From Caldilineaceae bacterium SB0662_bin_25 (GTDB lineage Bacteria > Chloroflexota > Anaerolineae > Caldilineales > Caldilineaceae), in assembly GCA_009840225.1 (NCBI GenBank), contig VXOE01000237.1:1-35231 (forward strand): a DNA stretch of 35,231 nt, read 5' to 3'. Each line of letters opens with the position of its first letter. Position 1 is the stretch's first letter. Made by a program: the position numbers and the translations under genes. The notes under the pieces are model-generated. The model did not search any database. It was given only the letters and a program-made list of their open reading frames with translations, and was not told the origin of the DNA. Shown here in pieces: positions 8,193 to 16,631 of the stretch.

Positions 8193-9497
8193 TCACACCG
8201 CCGGGCGTGTGCGCCAGACCCGTAATTGCTTCTTGCCGAGGATAAGCCACCAGAGTGTAACTGTCTCGGAGGTGAAGCCGGCAAGCAGCGCAGCCACCCC
8301 GAGTGTCGCGCCTTGTACTCCCAACAGCGGCAGGACCAGCAGGGCGATGAGAATAGCGCCGGTACGCATCGGCGCGCCAACTGCCATAGGTCGTGTGTCG
8401 CGCTCCATAAAGGCGATGCTGTGGAAATAGGCTCGGTGTACGACAACGAACGGAAAGAATGTGTAGATCTGGAGGGGCACTCGACTGAGCTCAGCCAAGG
8501 CGGGCGTTATTCCGATGACCTGCTCCAGAAGGACGGTCCGCAGCGGTGTCCAGAAGAGCAGTAGGCAAATGGCGGAGGCAGCAAGTCCACACCAGTAGGC
8601 GTAGCGAAGAAAGGGACGAAAAGACTGCAGCTCGGCGTAGAATGGGGGCACGAGCGCGCGCAGTTCATTCAGCCAGCGGTAGGTCCACTGTCCAAGCGTA
8701 TAGGCCACGGTCAGCGCCGCCATCGCTTCTGCACCGTGGGCGCCCCGCACCACGAACAGATTGATGAGCGGGCGGCTGGACTCCTGCATGAAATTCATGA
8801 GCGCAATCGGCCATGTAAAGCGGAAAAAAGCGGCATAGGTGATCGCGGGGCGATCGAGCGCGTCCGGGAGTCGGCCGAAGAAGCGCCAGAGATAGAAGAC
8901 GATAGTGATTGACTCGGTGAGCGTTGACGCGTAAAGAACGAGGATCGGCAGCCAGATAGGCCGGGCTCGAATCGAGTCGACCTGGAGAAGAGCAACGACC
9001 GCCAGAAGTCCGGCGGCAACGCTCAAGGCGGTGGCTACGCTGATTCTGCCTGTCTGCTTGCCGCGCGTCAGGACGCCCATGCCGAGCTGTGTTATACCCC
9101 GCAGCAGGGGCATCGGCAGCATTGACAACATCATAACGCGTACTCGTTCGCCTGTCTCCGAATCGACAGCGTGCAGGCCTTCGAGCAGATGGCGGCTGAT
9201 AGATGTGCCGCCGAGAAGCCACTGCACTGCCACCATGATCAGCGCCAGGCCGCTTACATAAGTCAAGCCTCGCCAGAAGTCTCGCTTGTCCTCCACCAAT
9301 ACCATCCCGGCATAGCGAAGTTGCGCCAGTGGGCTGGACAGAGACGTAACCAGACCCCAGGCCAGTCCAAAGGCGGCCAGTACGCGGATGGCGTCGGGCA
9401 TACGCGCCATCCCGCCGTTGATACTCTGCGCGCCGAACTCAAAGATTAGGATTGTCAGAACCAGGGGCAGGAGAAATCGAGTAAAGCGCAGGTACAT
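8193..9497 (-). CDS. ANKH-like multipass membrane transporter
   Basis: About 434 residues from the ATG at 9497 (an upstream in-frame start at 9584 would add 29 hydrophilic residues). The protein matches animal ANKH (progressive ankylosis protein, which exports ATP/pyrophosphate and citrate) across its length: FLLPLVLTILIFEFGAQSIN at the N-terminus, LAAFGLAWGL, VLVEDKRD, RPIWLPILVLYAS, SSRPLINLFVVRG, LPLQIYTFFPF-like VPLQIYTFFPF, and LGVQGATLGVAALLAGFTSE near the C-terminus each have a near-identical block in the human sequence as recalled. About ten to twelve hydrophobic segments fit the MATE/MOP-like fold of the family. It converges on the enolase gene with 28 bases between. Substrate in this bacterium is unknown; export of an organic anion or phosphorylated compound is a reasonable guess. 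Confidence 0.85.
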   Translation of the reverse strand: MYLRFTRFLLPLVLTILIFEFGAQSINGGMARMPDAIRVLAAFGLAWGLVTSLSSPLAQLRYAGMVLVEDKRDFWRGLTYVSGLALIMVAVQWLLGGTSISRHLLEGLHAVDSETGERVRVMMLSMLPMPLLRGITQLGMGVLTRGKQTGRISVATALSVAAGLLAVVALLQVDSIRARPIWLPILVLYASTLTESITIVFYLWRFFGRLPDALDRPAITYAAFFRFTWPIALMNFMQESSRPLINLFVVRGAHGAEAMAALTVAYTLGQWTYRWLNELRALVPPFYAELQSFRPFLRYAYWCGLAASAICLLLFWTPLRTVLLEQVIGITPALAELSRVPLQIYTFFPFVVVHRAYFHSIAFMERDTRPMAVGAPMRTGAILIALLVLPLLGVQGATLGVAALLAGFTSETVTLWWLILGKKQLRVWRTRPAV

Positions 9498-9965
9498 GAA
9501 GTGATGGTCAAACGGTGTATTGGGCGTAGAGGCTGACTGAAGGACCCTTCCGCCGCAGCTCGTCCTGTGAGTGTGACATGGCAAGGGCAGCCACAGAGAT
9601 TATCACACAGGGCCAGAGTGCGCGCAATGGAAATAGTAAGGAAGGGGAGGGAAGGCGCAACTGAGCGCTGACCTTGGCGGCCTTCGAATAGATTGCACAG
9701 AATCCAAAGAGTCTGGCCTGAAGAGTGAAGATTTTCAGGCGCTTTGCACGGATTGATCAGGACTGCCAGTTGACCTGTGGGGAAGGCGATTCTGTGCCGA
9801 ATGCCCCTCAACCTCCTGCGTGACCAGAAAAGCGCGAACATCGGCTTCGCGGCAGAACGCAAACGAGACGGCTTGAAAAACGACCATCTCCAGAAAATTC
9901 TCTTATGATGGGATGCCTGTGCCCTGCTCATTCGTGTAGGGGTCCCCAAATAGGCGCCGTTCATA
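9498..9965. other. gene-free stretch upstream of the ANKH-like gene
   Basis: Open frames here are short or lack any recognisable protein features. The region should contain the minus-strand promoter for the ANKH-like gene, but no clear -35/-10 pair was found. It leads into the decamer-repeat region on the right. Confidence 0.5.
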
Positions 9966-9974
9966 TGCTATAAT
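9966..9974 (+). promoter_or_regulatory. extended -10 element at the entrance of the repeat region
   Basis: TGCTATAAT is a perfect extended -10 (TGn + TATAAT) on the plus strand, about 45 bases before the first decamer-repeat unit and almost 1 kb before the amylase start. No good -35 precedes it, as is usual for extended -10 promoters. If active it would transcribe the repeat units as an untranslated RNA or a very long leader. Confidence 0.4.
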
Positions 9975-10018
9975 TGCCTCCGAATTCAAAAGCGCCTGCT
10001 ATGACCCTTAGGAGCCGT

Positions 10019-10262
10019 GGCTCTCGCCAAAAGAAAGTCTGAAGTCGAAGGAGGGCAGCTGTAAGTCTGTGAATTGCTCATACTTCATCTACCTTCTCCC
10101 ATCATTGACGGCGAGGAGACGTCTGCAAACTCAAGCACGTAATGGCCGAAAAAAAGGAACCACTCCGTCAAAGTACGACTTAATCCGTCATAATCCGTCG
10201 AAATCCGCCCCAACCCAGGGCAGTTGCCACGAATTGGGACGATCCTCGTCAAGCTCCCAGAT
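10019..10262 (+). repeat. decamer-array repeat unit 1
   Basis: First copy of a ~330-bp unit. It aligns with unit 2 at an offset of 332-333 bases: GAGGGC(A/C)GCTG(T/C)AAGT (10051), then GAATTGC(T/C)CAT, GACGGCGAGGA(G/A)ACGTCTGC(A/G)AACTCAAGC (10107 on). An A-run (GAAAAAAA, about 10148-10155) is followed by five decamers, 10161-10210, with pattern AATCCGTCRT in exact 10-base register. Then comes the conserved trailer AACCCAGGGCAGTTGC (10212 on) and CACGAATTGGGAC. No coding potential is evident. Confidence 0.7.
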
Positions 10263-10351
10263 TCGGACAGAAGTGCCCCTTGTGGGCACAATTCGTGTGC
10301 TGTAATGGCGCCCAAACTTGGAATCGTTTTCTCTGAACCTGAGTTTCCATG

Positions 10352-10600
10352 ACTTTCACCAGAAAAGAATCTGAGGGCGAACGAGGGCCGCTGCAAGTCG
10401 ATGAATTGCCCATGAACAGTCAACTCATATGCCATCAAAGACGGCGAGGAAACGTCTGCGAACTCAAGCATTTGAGTCAAAAAAAAAGAAATTCCCACGA
10501 CTTACCACGACTTGCCACTACTTACCACTACTTAACTCGACTTGACCTGCCCAAACCCAGGGCAGTTGCAACGAACTGGGACCGACCTTGTGAGGCTGCC
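10352..10600 (+). repeat. decamer-array repeat unit 2
   Basis: Second copy. The leader and trailer are conserved with unit 1, but the internal array has a different decamer (CCACGACTTA type, about six copies, 10495-10550, exact 10-base period). After the array the offset to unit 1 grows from about 333 to about 342, so this array is about one decamer longer. The A-run (nine A, near 10480) again precedes the array. The trailer is CCCAGGGCAGTTGCAACGAACTGGGAC.. at 10556 on. Confidence 0.7.
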
Positions 10601-10607
10601 AGTGTAG

Positions 10608-10703
10608 GATGGGAGAAACGTCTGAGAAGGCATGACAAATGTCCGAAAAAAGAAGGACGTGCCCTGCCCTGGATCGACTTGGATCGAGTTTGACCGACCT
10701 GGC
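10608..10703 (+). repeat. partial decamer-array repeat unit 3
   Basis: Partial third copy: GGGAGAAACGTCTGAGAAGG (10611 on) resembles the GAGGAAACGTCTGCGAAC leader, followed by an A-run (CCGAAAAAAG, about 10643) and about three decamers of TGGATCGACT type (10669-10702). It lacks a clear GGGCAGTT trailer. Between it and the amylase start (10937) there is no recognisable feature. Confidence 0.55.
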
Positions 10704-10936
10704 CTAGAAAAATGGCATCCAATTGGTTCACGGCCTCGTTAGGCCGCCTGAGTCGGGTAGCTACCCTTTGTGCGGGCCCTGCGTGGACGATTCCGGCGTC
10801 CGGACCTAGATGCTTATACCCTGGCCCCTCGTCCAAATGCATTGACAACCGCCTGTGCCTATGCAACAATCAGACTGAGATTCCAGGCGTCGCAGGCTTA
10901 AATGGCCTCGGCCTCCTCTCCTATCACCTTGGGACG

Positions 10937-12517
10937 ATGATGGGCGTCAAGACACCAGATTGGGTTAAGCACGCAGTTTTCTATCAGATCTTTCCGGACC
11001 GGTTCAGTCGCAGCCCCCGTTTGCAGCACCCTCCCGGAATCCAGTTTAAACCCTGGGGTGCGCCGCCTTCGGAACAGGGCTTCCAGGGCGGCGATCTTCT
11101 GGGAATTGTTGACCGCCTGGACTATCTGGAGAATTTAGGTGTCAATGCCCTCTACCTGAACCCAATATTCAGCTCGGCCTCGAATCACCGTTACCATACT
11201 TTTGACTACATGACGATAGACCCGCTGTTGGGCGGGGATGCCGCGTTTCGGGAGTTGTTGGACAGGGCGCATGAACGGGACATACGGGTCGTAATTGACG
11301 GCGTATTCAACCACTGCGGACGCGGCTTCTGGCCGTTCCACCACATCCTGGAATCTGGTAAAAGATCCCCTTATTTTGACTGGTTCCGTGTGAAGGGCTG
11401 GCCGCTGCGCCCCTATCACAGTAACGAGCAACAGCCGCACAACTACGCGGCCTGGTGGAATCTGCCCGCATTGCCAAAGCTGAACACCGTCAATCCCGGC
11501 ATGAGGCGCTATTTGCTGGAGGTTGCTCGACACTGGATCGAGTTCGGCGCAGACGGTTGGCGGTTGGACGTACCGGAGGAAATCGACGATCCGCCCTTCT
11601 GGCAGGAGTTCCGCCGTGTAGTGAAGAAGTCCAATGCCGACGCCTACACAGTAGGAGAGATCTGGCATGAGGCCGAGGAATGGCTGCAGGGAGACCGCTT
11701 TGACGCCGTGATGAACTATGTCCTGAGCCGAGCTGCCTACGGCTATTTCGGCGCGGAGACGGTGCCGCGCGACTACCGGCCCGGGGGCTATGCAATCGAG
11801 AAGCTGGATACGCTGGCGTTCGCAGCCGCGATCGAGCGGATGCTGGAACGCTATGACTGGCAGGTCGTGACCGCACAGTTCAACCTGTTGAACAGCCACG
11901 ATACGGCGCGCAATTTGTGGGCTCTGGACGGAGATGCCAGCGGTGTGCGGCTTTGCCTTCTGCTACAGATGACGCTGCCCGGTGCGCCCTGCATCTACTA
12001 CGGCGAAGAGATCGGCATGAACGGGGGCCCGGACCCGGGCTGCCGCGGGGCATTCCCTTGGGATGAGAAAGAGAGCTGGGATGGCGAGATGCTCGGCTTC
12101 TATCGTCAGGCGATTGCTCTGCGGCACAGCTACTCCGCGCTGCGTACCGGCGCATACAGGACCCTTGTCGCTGCCGGCGACGTCTTTGGATTCAGCCGAT
12201 CCATATGCGATGACCCTACCTCTTCTGACACGGCAACTGAGGACAATTGTCCGGCTGAAGAGCAGCTGATCGTCCTTTTTAACCGCGCAAGGTCAGAGGC
12301 GCGATTGGCAGTACCTCTCGCCGGCAAGGGCAGGGAGGGGGAATCCGACACTGCCTTGTCTTCGCCTACTTTCCGGGTCGTCTGGCCGCCGGGAGCCTCC
12401 GGGCAGACCTGTTGCGCTCGCAATGGTACTCTTTGGGACCTTACGATTCCGCCCAGGGAAGCGCTAATCCTTGAAGGTGCGGGCTCGTCGCAGTCCGCTG
12501 CTTCGGAAGAGGGGTGA
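10937..12517 (+). CDS. GH13 alpha-amylase family glycosidase (neopullulanase/cyclomaltodextrinase-like)
   Basis: About 526 residues from the ATG pair at 10937/10940; the frame is open from 10712, but the extra 75 residues are unlike any family member. It hydrolyses or transfers alpha-glucosidic bonds in maltodextrins or related glucans. The TIM barrel starts with WVKHAVFYQIFPDRFSR; region I is DGVFNH (121-126); the nucleophile Asp211 sits in GWRLDVPEE; the acid/base Glu241 in VGEIWHE; the transition-state Asp322 in NSHDT; and PGAPCIYYGEEIGM follows. There is no signal peptide, so the enzyme is probably cytoplasmic and acts on imported oligosaccharides. A C-terminal beta domain is present with a low-complexity insert (DDPTSSDTATED). 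The stop is one base before the next start, so it is co-translated with the lipid kinase. Confidence 0.9.
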   Translation: MMGVKTPDWVKHAVFYQIFPDRFSRSPRLQHPPGIQFKPWGAPPSEQGFQGGDLLGIVDRLDYLENLGVNALYLNPIFSSASNHRYHTFDYMTIDPLLGGDAAFRELLDRAHERDIRVVIDGVFNHCGRGFWPFHHILESGKRSPYFDWFRVKGWPLRPYHSNEQQPHNYAAWWNLPALPKLNTVNPGMRRYLLEVARHWIEFGADGWRLDVPEEIDDPPFWQEFRRVVKKSNADAYTVGEIWHEAEEWLQGDRFDAVMNYVLSRAAYGYFGAETVPRDYRPGGYAIEKLDTLAFAAAIERMLERYDWQVVTAQFNLLNSHDTARNLWALDGDASGVRLCLLLQMTLPGAPCIYYGEEIGMNGGPDPGCRGAFPWDEKESWDGEMLGFYRQAIALRHSYSALRTGAYRTLVAAGDVFGFSRSICDDPTSSDTATEDNCPAEEQLIVLFNRARSEARLAVPLAGKGREGESDTALSSPTFRVVWPPGASGQTCCARNGTLWDLTIPPREALILEGAGSSQSAASEEG

Positions 12518-12518
12518 A

Positions 12519-13454
12519 GTGGAAACAGTTAAGGTCATACTCAACCCATACGCGGGACGGGGACGCGGTGGTAAGGTGACCGGCGAGATCGAAGCCGCGT
12601 TTCGCCGCGGCAACGTTCCTTTCGAGATCGCGGAAACTTCAGCACCGGGAGAGGGAATCTCTCTGGCTCGGCGCGCGCGGTTGGACGGTTACGCGATCGT
12701 GGCTGCCGCCGGCGGCGACGGAACGGTACATGAAGTAGTGAACGGGCTGGCGGAGGCTACCCCTGAAGATGAACAGGTGCAGGGGTTGGCAGTTTTGCAG
12801 GCGGGCAGCGGAAACGACTTCGCCGACATGGCAGGGTCGGCTCGAGGAATCGATGCAGCCGTACATGCCATCCGCGAAGGCAATACGCGCGACGTCGATT
12901 TGGGGCGGGTCGAAGCCTTCGACGGACACAACACGTTGCGGCGTTACTTCGACAACAATCTGGGCATGGGTTTTGAGGCACAGGTGACTGTCGAAAGCCG
13001 CGAGATTAAACGGTTGCGAGGGTTCGTCATCTATCTGTGGGCGACGCTGCGAGCGCTGCGGGCCTATGACCAGCCCCACTTTGAGGTCGGGTGGACCGAC
13101 GACGCCGGGAACGAGCACACGGTTGCCAAAGAGATGTTGCTGGTCAGCATCGGAAACTCGCGACGGACTGGCGGGGCCTTTTATCTGACACCGGATGCGG
13201 AGATGGACGACGGTCTGCTCGACATGGCATTTGCCGACGCGCTGTCGCAGCTGGGAATCCTTAACCTCCTTCCACGTGCAATGACCAGGACAGGGCTACA
13301 TGGGCAGAAGAGCGTGTCTTTTGGTCGATTGCGTTCCGCTCGCATCGCGGTCCGGCAGCCCGTTCCCGTGCATACGGACGGGGAGATCTTGTCGCGAAAT
13401 ATCGAAAGACTGAGCGTTGAAGTGCAGCCTGGCCGCTTGCAGGTAATCGTGTAA
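12519..13454 (+). CDS. diacylglycerol kinase-family lipid kinase (DagK/YegS type)
   Basis: A 311-residue member of the DAGK catalytic family, which phosphorylates diacylglycerol or another lipid alcohol with ATP at the inner face of the membrane. Motifs: NPYAGRGRGG near the N-terminus, the nucleotide-binding GGDGT (65-69) in AAAGGDGTVHEVVNGL, GSGND (96-100), and a C-terminal beta domain ending VHTDGEILSRNIERLSVEVQP, which matches the usual DGE motif. The GTG at 12519 is chosen over an earlier in-frame ATG (12471) because AGAGGGG precedes it and it directly follows the amylase stop. Likely role: recycling diacylglycerol to phosphatidic acid. Confidence 0.88.
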   Translation: METVKVILNPYAGRGRGGKVTGEIEAAFRRGNVPFEIAETSAPGEGISLARRARLDGYAIVAAAGGDGTVHEVVNGLAEATPEDEQVQGLAVLQAGSGNDFADMAGSARGIDAAVHAIREGNTRDVDLGRVEAFDGHNTLRRYFDNNLGMGFEAQVTVESREIKRLRGFVIYLWATLRALRAYDQPHFEVGWTDDAGNEHTVAKEMLLVSIGNSRRTGGAFYLTPDAEMDDGLLDMAFADALSQLGILNLLPRAMTRTGLHGQKSVSFGRLRSARIAVRQPVPVHTDGEILSRNIERLSVEVQPGRLQVIV

Positions 13455-13476
13455 AGTTCTCTGCGGGCACTCCTTC

Positions 13477-13485
13477 TGGTATAAT
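13477..13485 (+). promoter_or_regulatory. extended -10 promoter candidate upstream of the membrane-protein gene
   Basis: TGGTATAAT at 13477-13485 is a perfect extended -10. The -35 position (TTCTCT, 13457-13462, 17-bp spacing) is poor. It lies after the lipid kinase stop and about 115 bases before the next likely start, leaving a moderate leader. Confidence 0.5.
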
Positions 13486-13605
13486 ACTCTATTCAGATTA
13501 ACCGGATACCCCACATCCTAGAGGATACTTCCCGAAGGTCGATCGGCTTCCGAGATCTTGGGGCAAATTGATCCTGCCAGTAGCGAGAAGGAATACAGGT
13601 AGACT

Positions 13606-14559
13606 TTGACAACATCAGAGGAGTTCGGCGCGGCTGCAGCAGAGTTGAGACCCAAGCACACGCCAGATGATGTGACAGGCGCGAACGCCGAACTGGAGTT
13701 GGGTCCTGCGCCCATTTCAGCGACATCAAGCAGTGCGTTGTTGGACGCTCGCTTCTGGCCGGAACTCTCTCCGTGGCGCGTCTCTGCCGCCTGGTCGCTG
13801 GCAGCGGCGGCATTGGCCGCTGGAATCGGCGACGTGGGCCGGACAGTCTCTTTGCAGACGCTGATACTCCTCTTCCTGCTGGTCGATCCCTTGTGGGGCA
13901 ACATATGGGGCGGTCTTGCTACGCCAGAGGCATTGCCCCGAATAAAGTCAACTGTAGCGCGGAAACGCCCGGGGCTGCCTTATCTGGCCTTGGGGTCGCC
14001 AGCTGCTCGCGTTTTGGGAATGCACGGTCCAGGCATTCTCTCCATAGTGGCGCGCGTTTGGCTGCCGGGTGTGGCGCTAGCCTTTGTGGCCGCATTTGCA
14101 ATCGGCATGTCAGCGGTCTGGGCAACACTGGTTGTGCTCGGTCTGGCGGTGAGCGCCTGGCTTCAACGCCACGTGGCGCTGATTCCCGCCTCCGTTCTTC
14201 ACAGTCTCGCCGTCGTGGCAGCGCCCTGGTTCATGGGACTGTCGCTGTTCGGCCTTGACCCCTGGAGTGGACGCCATTGGGCGTTGATTCTGTTGTGGAC
14301 ATTGCATGTTTGGGGCGCGAACAGCAGTTTGGACAACCCTGGCAGGCTGGGCGGACTCGCGGGCATGGCGACGGCTCAAGCCGGAATCGCTCTGTTGCTG
14401 ATATTCGGCCGGGCACCCCTGCCTTTGGCTGTGCTAGTCGTATTGTGGATGGCCACGTGGGTGGCGGTCTACCGCGGTCAGTCGCTTGTCAACATCCAAG
14501 CCTCCTGGACGGCGGCTTTGCTGGTCAGCGCGGCAGCGATGTCACAGGCGGTTTTCTGA
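13606..14559 (+). CDS. polytopic membrane protein of unknown function
   Basis: A 317-residue protein with a hydrophilic, Ala/Glu/Pro-rich N-terminus (~55 residues) and then about eight hydrophobic segments, for example VSAAWSLAAAALAAGIGDVG, LILLFLLVDPLWGNIWGGLA and the last helix near ASWTAALLVSAAAMSQA. A conserved-looking DPLWGNIWGG stretch follows the second helix. No transporter or enzyme signature is recognised. The topology and the acidic loop between helices recall prenyltransferases, but no DxxxD motif is visible, so this is not claimed. The TTG start at 13606 is uncertain; an internal start is possible. It stands between a promoter candidate and argF. Confidence 0.6.
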   Translation: MTTSEEFGAAAAELRPKHTPDDVTGANAELELGPAPISATSSSALLDARFWPELSPWRVSAAWSLAAAALAAGIGDVGRTVSLQTLILLFLLVDPLWGNIWGGLATPEALPRIKSTVARKRPGLPYLALGSPAARVLGMHGPGILSIVARVWLPGVALAFVAAFAIGMSAVWATLVVLGLAVSAWLQRHVALIPASVLHSLAVVAAPWFMGLSLFGLDPWSGRHWALILLWTLHVWGANSSLDNPGRLGGLAGMATAQAGIALLLIFGRAPLPLAVLVVLWMATWVAVYRGQSLVNIQASWTAALLVSAAAMSQAVF

Positions 14560-14685
14560 CAGAGGGACAGTTCTGACTGGCCCCGTACAGGACAGGTCCG
14601 CCAATCTTGGAACTTCGCGAGTGAACTGTTCGTCTTAATTCTCGGATACAACCACCTTGGCCGGGAGACATGTCTCCAGGTCCAT

Positions 14686-15636
14686 ATGCAGGAGAAGATT
14701 GTGAGCGTTACTCCTCTTAACCATTTTACTGGCATTGATAGCCTTACGAGTGAGCAGTTCTGGGGTCTTCTGAAGCTGGCAAGACAGTTGAAAGATGAGT
14801 TTACGCAGCGGGGTTGCAACAGCCCGGTCCTGGCGGGAAAGTCGTTGGCGATGCTTTTTGAGAAGCCGTCGCTGCGCACTCGTGTCAGCTTTGAAATGGG
14901 CATGCAACATCTGGGAGGCTATGCCTTCTATCTCAGTCCGGCGGAGGTCGGCCTGGGTACGCGTGAAAGCCCGGCGGATGTAATTCGAGTGTTGGGCGGC
15001 TACGTGAACGGTGTGATGGCACGCGTCTTCGCGCATCGCCATATCGAGGAGATGGTGGAGTGGGGGACCGTGCCCATCATCAATGGGTTGAGCGACTTCA
15101 GCCATCCATGTCAGGCACTGGCCGATGTGTTCACCATCTGGGAGCAGTTCGGTTCGGTAGAGGACAGGACGCTGGTGTATGTGGGAGACGGCGCCAACAA
15201 TGTTGCGACCAGCCTGCTCATGGCCGCGGGAAAGGTCGGCATCAACGTGCGCATCGTGGCGCCGCGGGGGTACGTTCCTTCCGGAAGTGTGCTGGACGCG
15301 GCGGAGGCGGAGGTCGAAGTTACAGATGACTTGGACGGCGTCAGAGGAGCGGACGTGCTGTATACGGATGTCTGGGTCAGCATGGGAGATGAAGAGGAGC
15401 GGGAAGAGAGGATGGCTGTCTTACCGCCATACCAGGTAAACACGGAGTTGGTAAAGCGGTCGGAGAATGAGGAGGTGCTGGCCATGCACTGCCTGCCCGC
15501 CCACCGCGGCGAAGAAATATCCGATGCCGTGATGGACGGAGACCACAGCCGGGTTTTTCCGCAGGCCCACAACCGACTTCACGCGCAGAAGGCGGTTCTT
15601 GCGCATCTGCTGGGGGGCGTAGAGTTGCCTTCATAA
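14686..15636 (+). CDS. argF: ornithine carbamoyltransferase
   Basis: A 316-residue enzyme that joins carbamoyl phosphate and L-ornithine to citrulline in arginine synthesis. The carbamoyl-phosphate loop is [11 protein letters not shown] (Ser62, Arg64, Thr65, Arg66). HPCQ is at 140-143. The ornithine-side loop DVWVSMG (229-234) contains the family's SMG motif. HCLP (268-271) supplies the catalytic Cys. Length and motif order are those of anabolic ornithine carbamoyltransferases; the SMG loop separates it from aspartate transcarbamoylases and from acetyl- or succinylornithine versions. No ARG box is obvious upstream and no other arg gene is adjacent. Confidence 0.95.
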   Translation: MQEKIVSVTPLNHFTGIDSLTSEQFWGLLKLARQLKDEFTQRGCNSPVLAGKSLAMLFEKPSLRTRVSFEMGMQHLGGYAFYLSPAEVGLGTRESPADVIRVLGGYVNGVMARVFAHRHIEEMVEWGTVPIINGLSDFSHPCQALADVFTIWEQFGSVEDRTLVYVGDGANNVATSLLMAAGKVGINVRIVAPRGYVPSGSVLDAAEAEVEVTDDLDGVRGADVLYTDVWVSMGDEEEREERMAVLPPYQVNTELVKRSENEEVLAMHCLPAHRGEEISDAVMDGDHSRVFPQAHNRLHAQKAVLAHLLGGVELPS

Positions 15637-15812
15637 GGGAACGCGGTCTAACAGACTGTGAGGGCAGAGAGCAGTTCAATTGTCAGTAGCTGTCCTCGAC
15701 AGCGGTTCAGCTAGTGGTGTCGACTTGGATTCATGACTGGGAAAGAAGCGAACAGGCTATACGGGCAGAGGGAAGGCTCCGATGAGGATTCCTCCTCTGA
15801 AAAGAGATTAAC

Positions 15813-16631
15813 ATGACTGACTTTGTGGCTATTCTCAGTCGCCTAACCGACTGGCAAAACATCGTAGATCTTTTCCTGCTCATGCTGATCTTCTACGCAC
15901 TGTTACATTTGCTGCGAGGAACGCAGGCCGCGCAGCTTGTACTTGGCATTTTGATAATCGGTATCCTGGTATTTGTTCTTGTTCGTACGGTCGAGTTGAC
16001 TGCATTCAGCTGGTTGTTACGCAATAGCTCTCTGGTTGTTTTTGTGTCGATCCCCGTTATTTTTCAACCGGAGATCCGTCGCGTCCTTGAACAGGTAGGG
16101 CGCAGGACGCCGTTCTTCTTGCGCCGCACCAGTGGGGGAGCCGAACCACTGATCAATGAGATCGTCCGTGCGTGCGAGCAGCTGTCGGCGCGGCGCCATG
16201 GCACTCTGCTGGTGCTGGAAGGAAGCGGCGGGTTGATGGAGTATATCGACCGCGGGGTCAAAATCGACGGCGAACTGACAGACGAGATTCTGCTCACGAT
16301 ATTTTTCCCTGGAACAGCACTCCACGACGGAGCGGTGATCGTCCAAAACGGCAGAATTGCAGCAGCGTCTTGCATTTTGCCTCTTACAAACCGCAATATT
16401 GCCGACCACCAGCTGGGCACACGACACCGGGCAGCAATTGGGATAACGGAATTGACGGATGCCATGAGTGTGGTCGTTTCCGAGGAAACAGGTGCGATTT
16501 CGATTGCAACGAGCGGCCGCATGGCCCGGCGTTTGGAAGCAAACGAGTTACGTCGCAGGCTGACCGAGTTCTATGAGCCACGACCAATAATGGGAAATGC
16601 AGAGACCGGAGAATTTCTTGCAGAGGTTTGA
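15813..16631 (+). CDS. cdaA: diadenylate cyclase CdaA (DacA)
   Basis: A 272-residue membrane enzyme that condenses two ATP to cyclic di-AMP. Three N-terminal transmembrane helices (about 20-34, 41-58, 64-84) are followed by the DisA_N catalytic domain with the hallmark DGA (172-174, in LHDGAVI) and RHR (204-206, in GTRHRAAIG) motifs. Length and order match the CdaA class. The next gene, cdaR, overlaps its 3' end by 35 bases if the first ATG is used, the usual cdaA-cdaR pairing. The 175-base upstream region has a short GCTGTC/GACAGC hairpin (15689-15703) but no clear promoter. Confidence 0.95.
   Translation: MTDFVAILSRLTDWQNIVDLFLLMLIFYALLHLLRGTQAAQLVLGILIIGILVFVLVRTVELTAFSWLLRNSSLVVFVSIPVIFQPEIRRVLEQVGRRTPFFLRRTSGGAEPLINEIVRACEQLSARRHGTLLVLEGSGGLMEYIDRGVKIDGELTDEILLTIFFPGTALHDGAVIVQNGRIAAASCILPLTNRNIADHQLGTRHRAAIGITELTDAMSVVVSEETGAISIATSGRMARRLEANELRRRLTEFYEPRPIMGNAETGEFLAEV

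Noticed and set aside
9455-9964. 169-codon minus-strand frame upstream of the ANKH-like gene
   Set aside because: Overlaps the start of the ANKH-like gene in another frame; low-complexity Arg/Ser/Leu composition and no ribosome site.
10161-10550. CRISPR array
   Set aside because: The repeats are 10 bp without spacers, and no cas gene is present; period and layout do not fit.
10019-10703. Insertion sequence or MITE
   Set aside because: No transposase, no terminal inverted repeats and no target duplication were found; mobility stays a hypothesis only.
11135-11899. 254-codon minus-strand frame
   Set aside because: Antisense to the amylase barrel, whose catalytic motifs are intact.
15637-15812. 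c-di-AMP riboswitch upstream of cdaA
   Set aside because: Only a 6-bp hairpin is visible and none of the conserved ydaO-type elements could be recognised.
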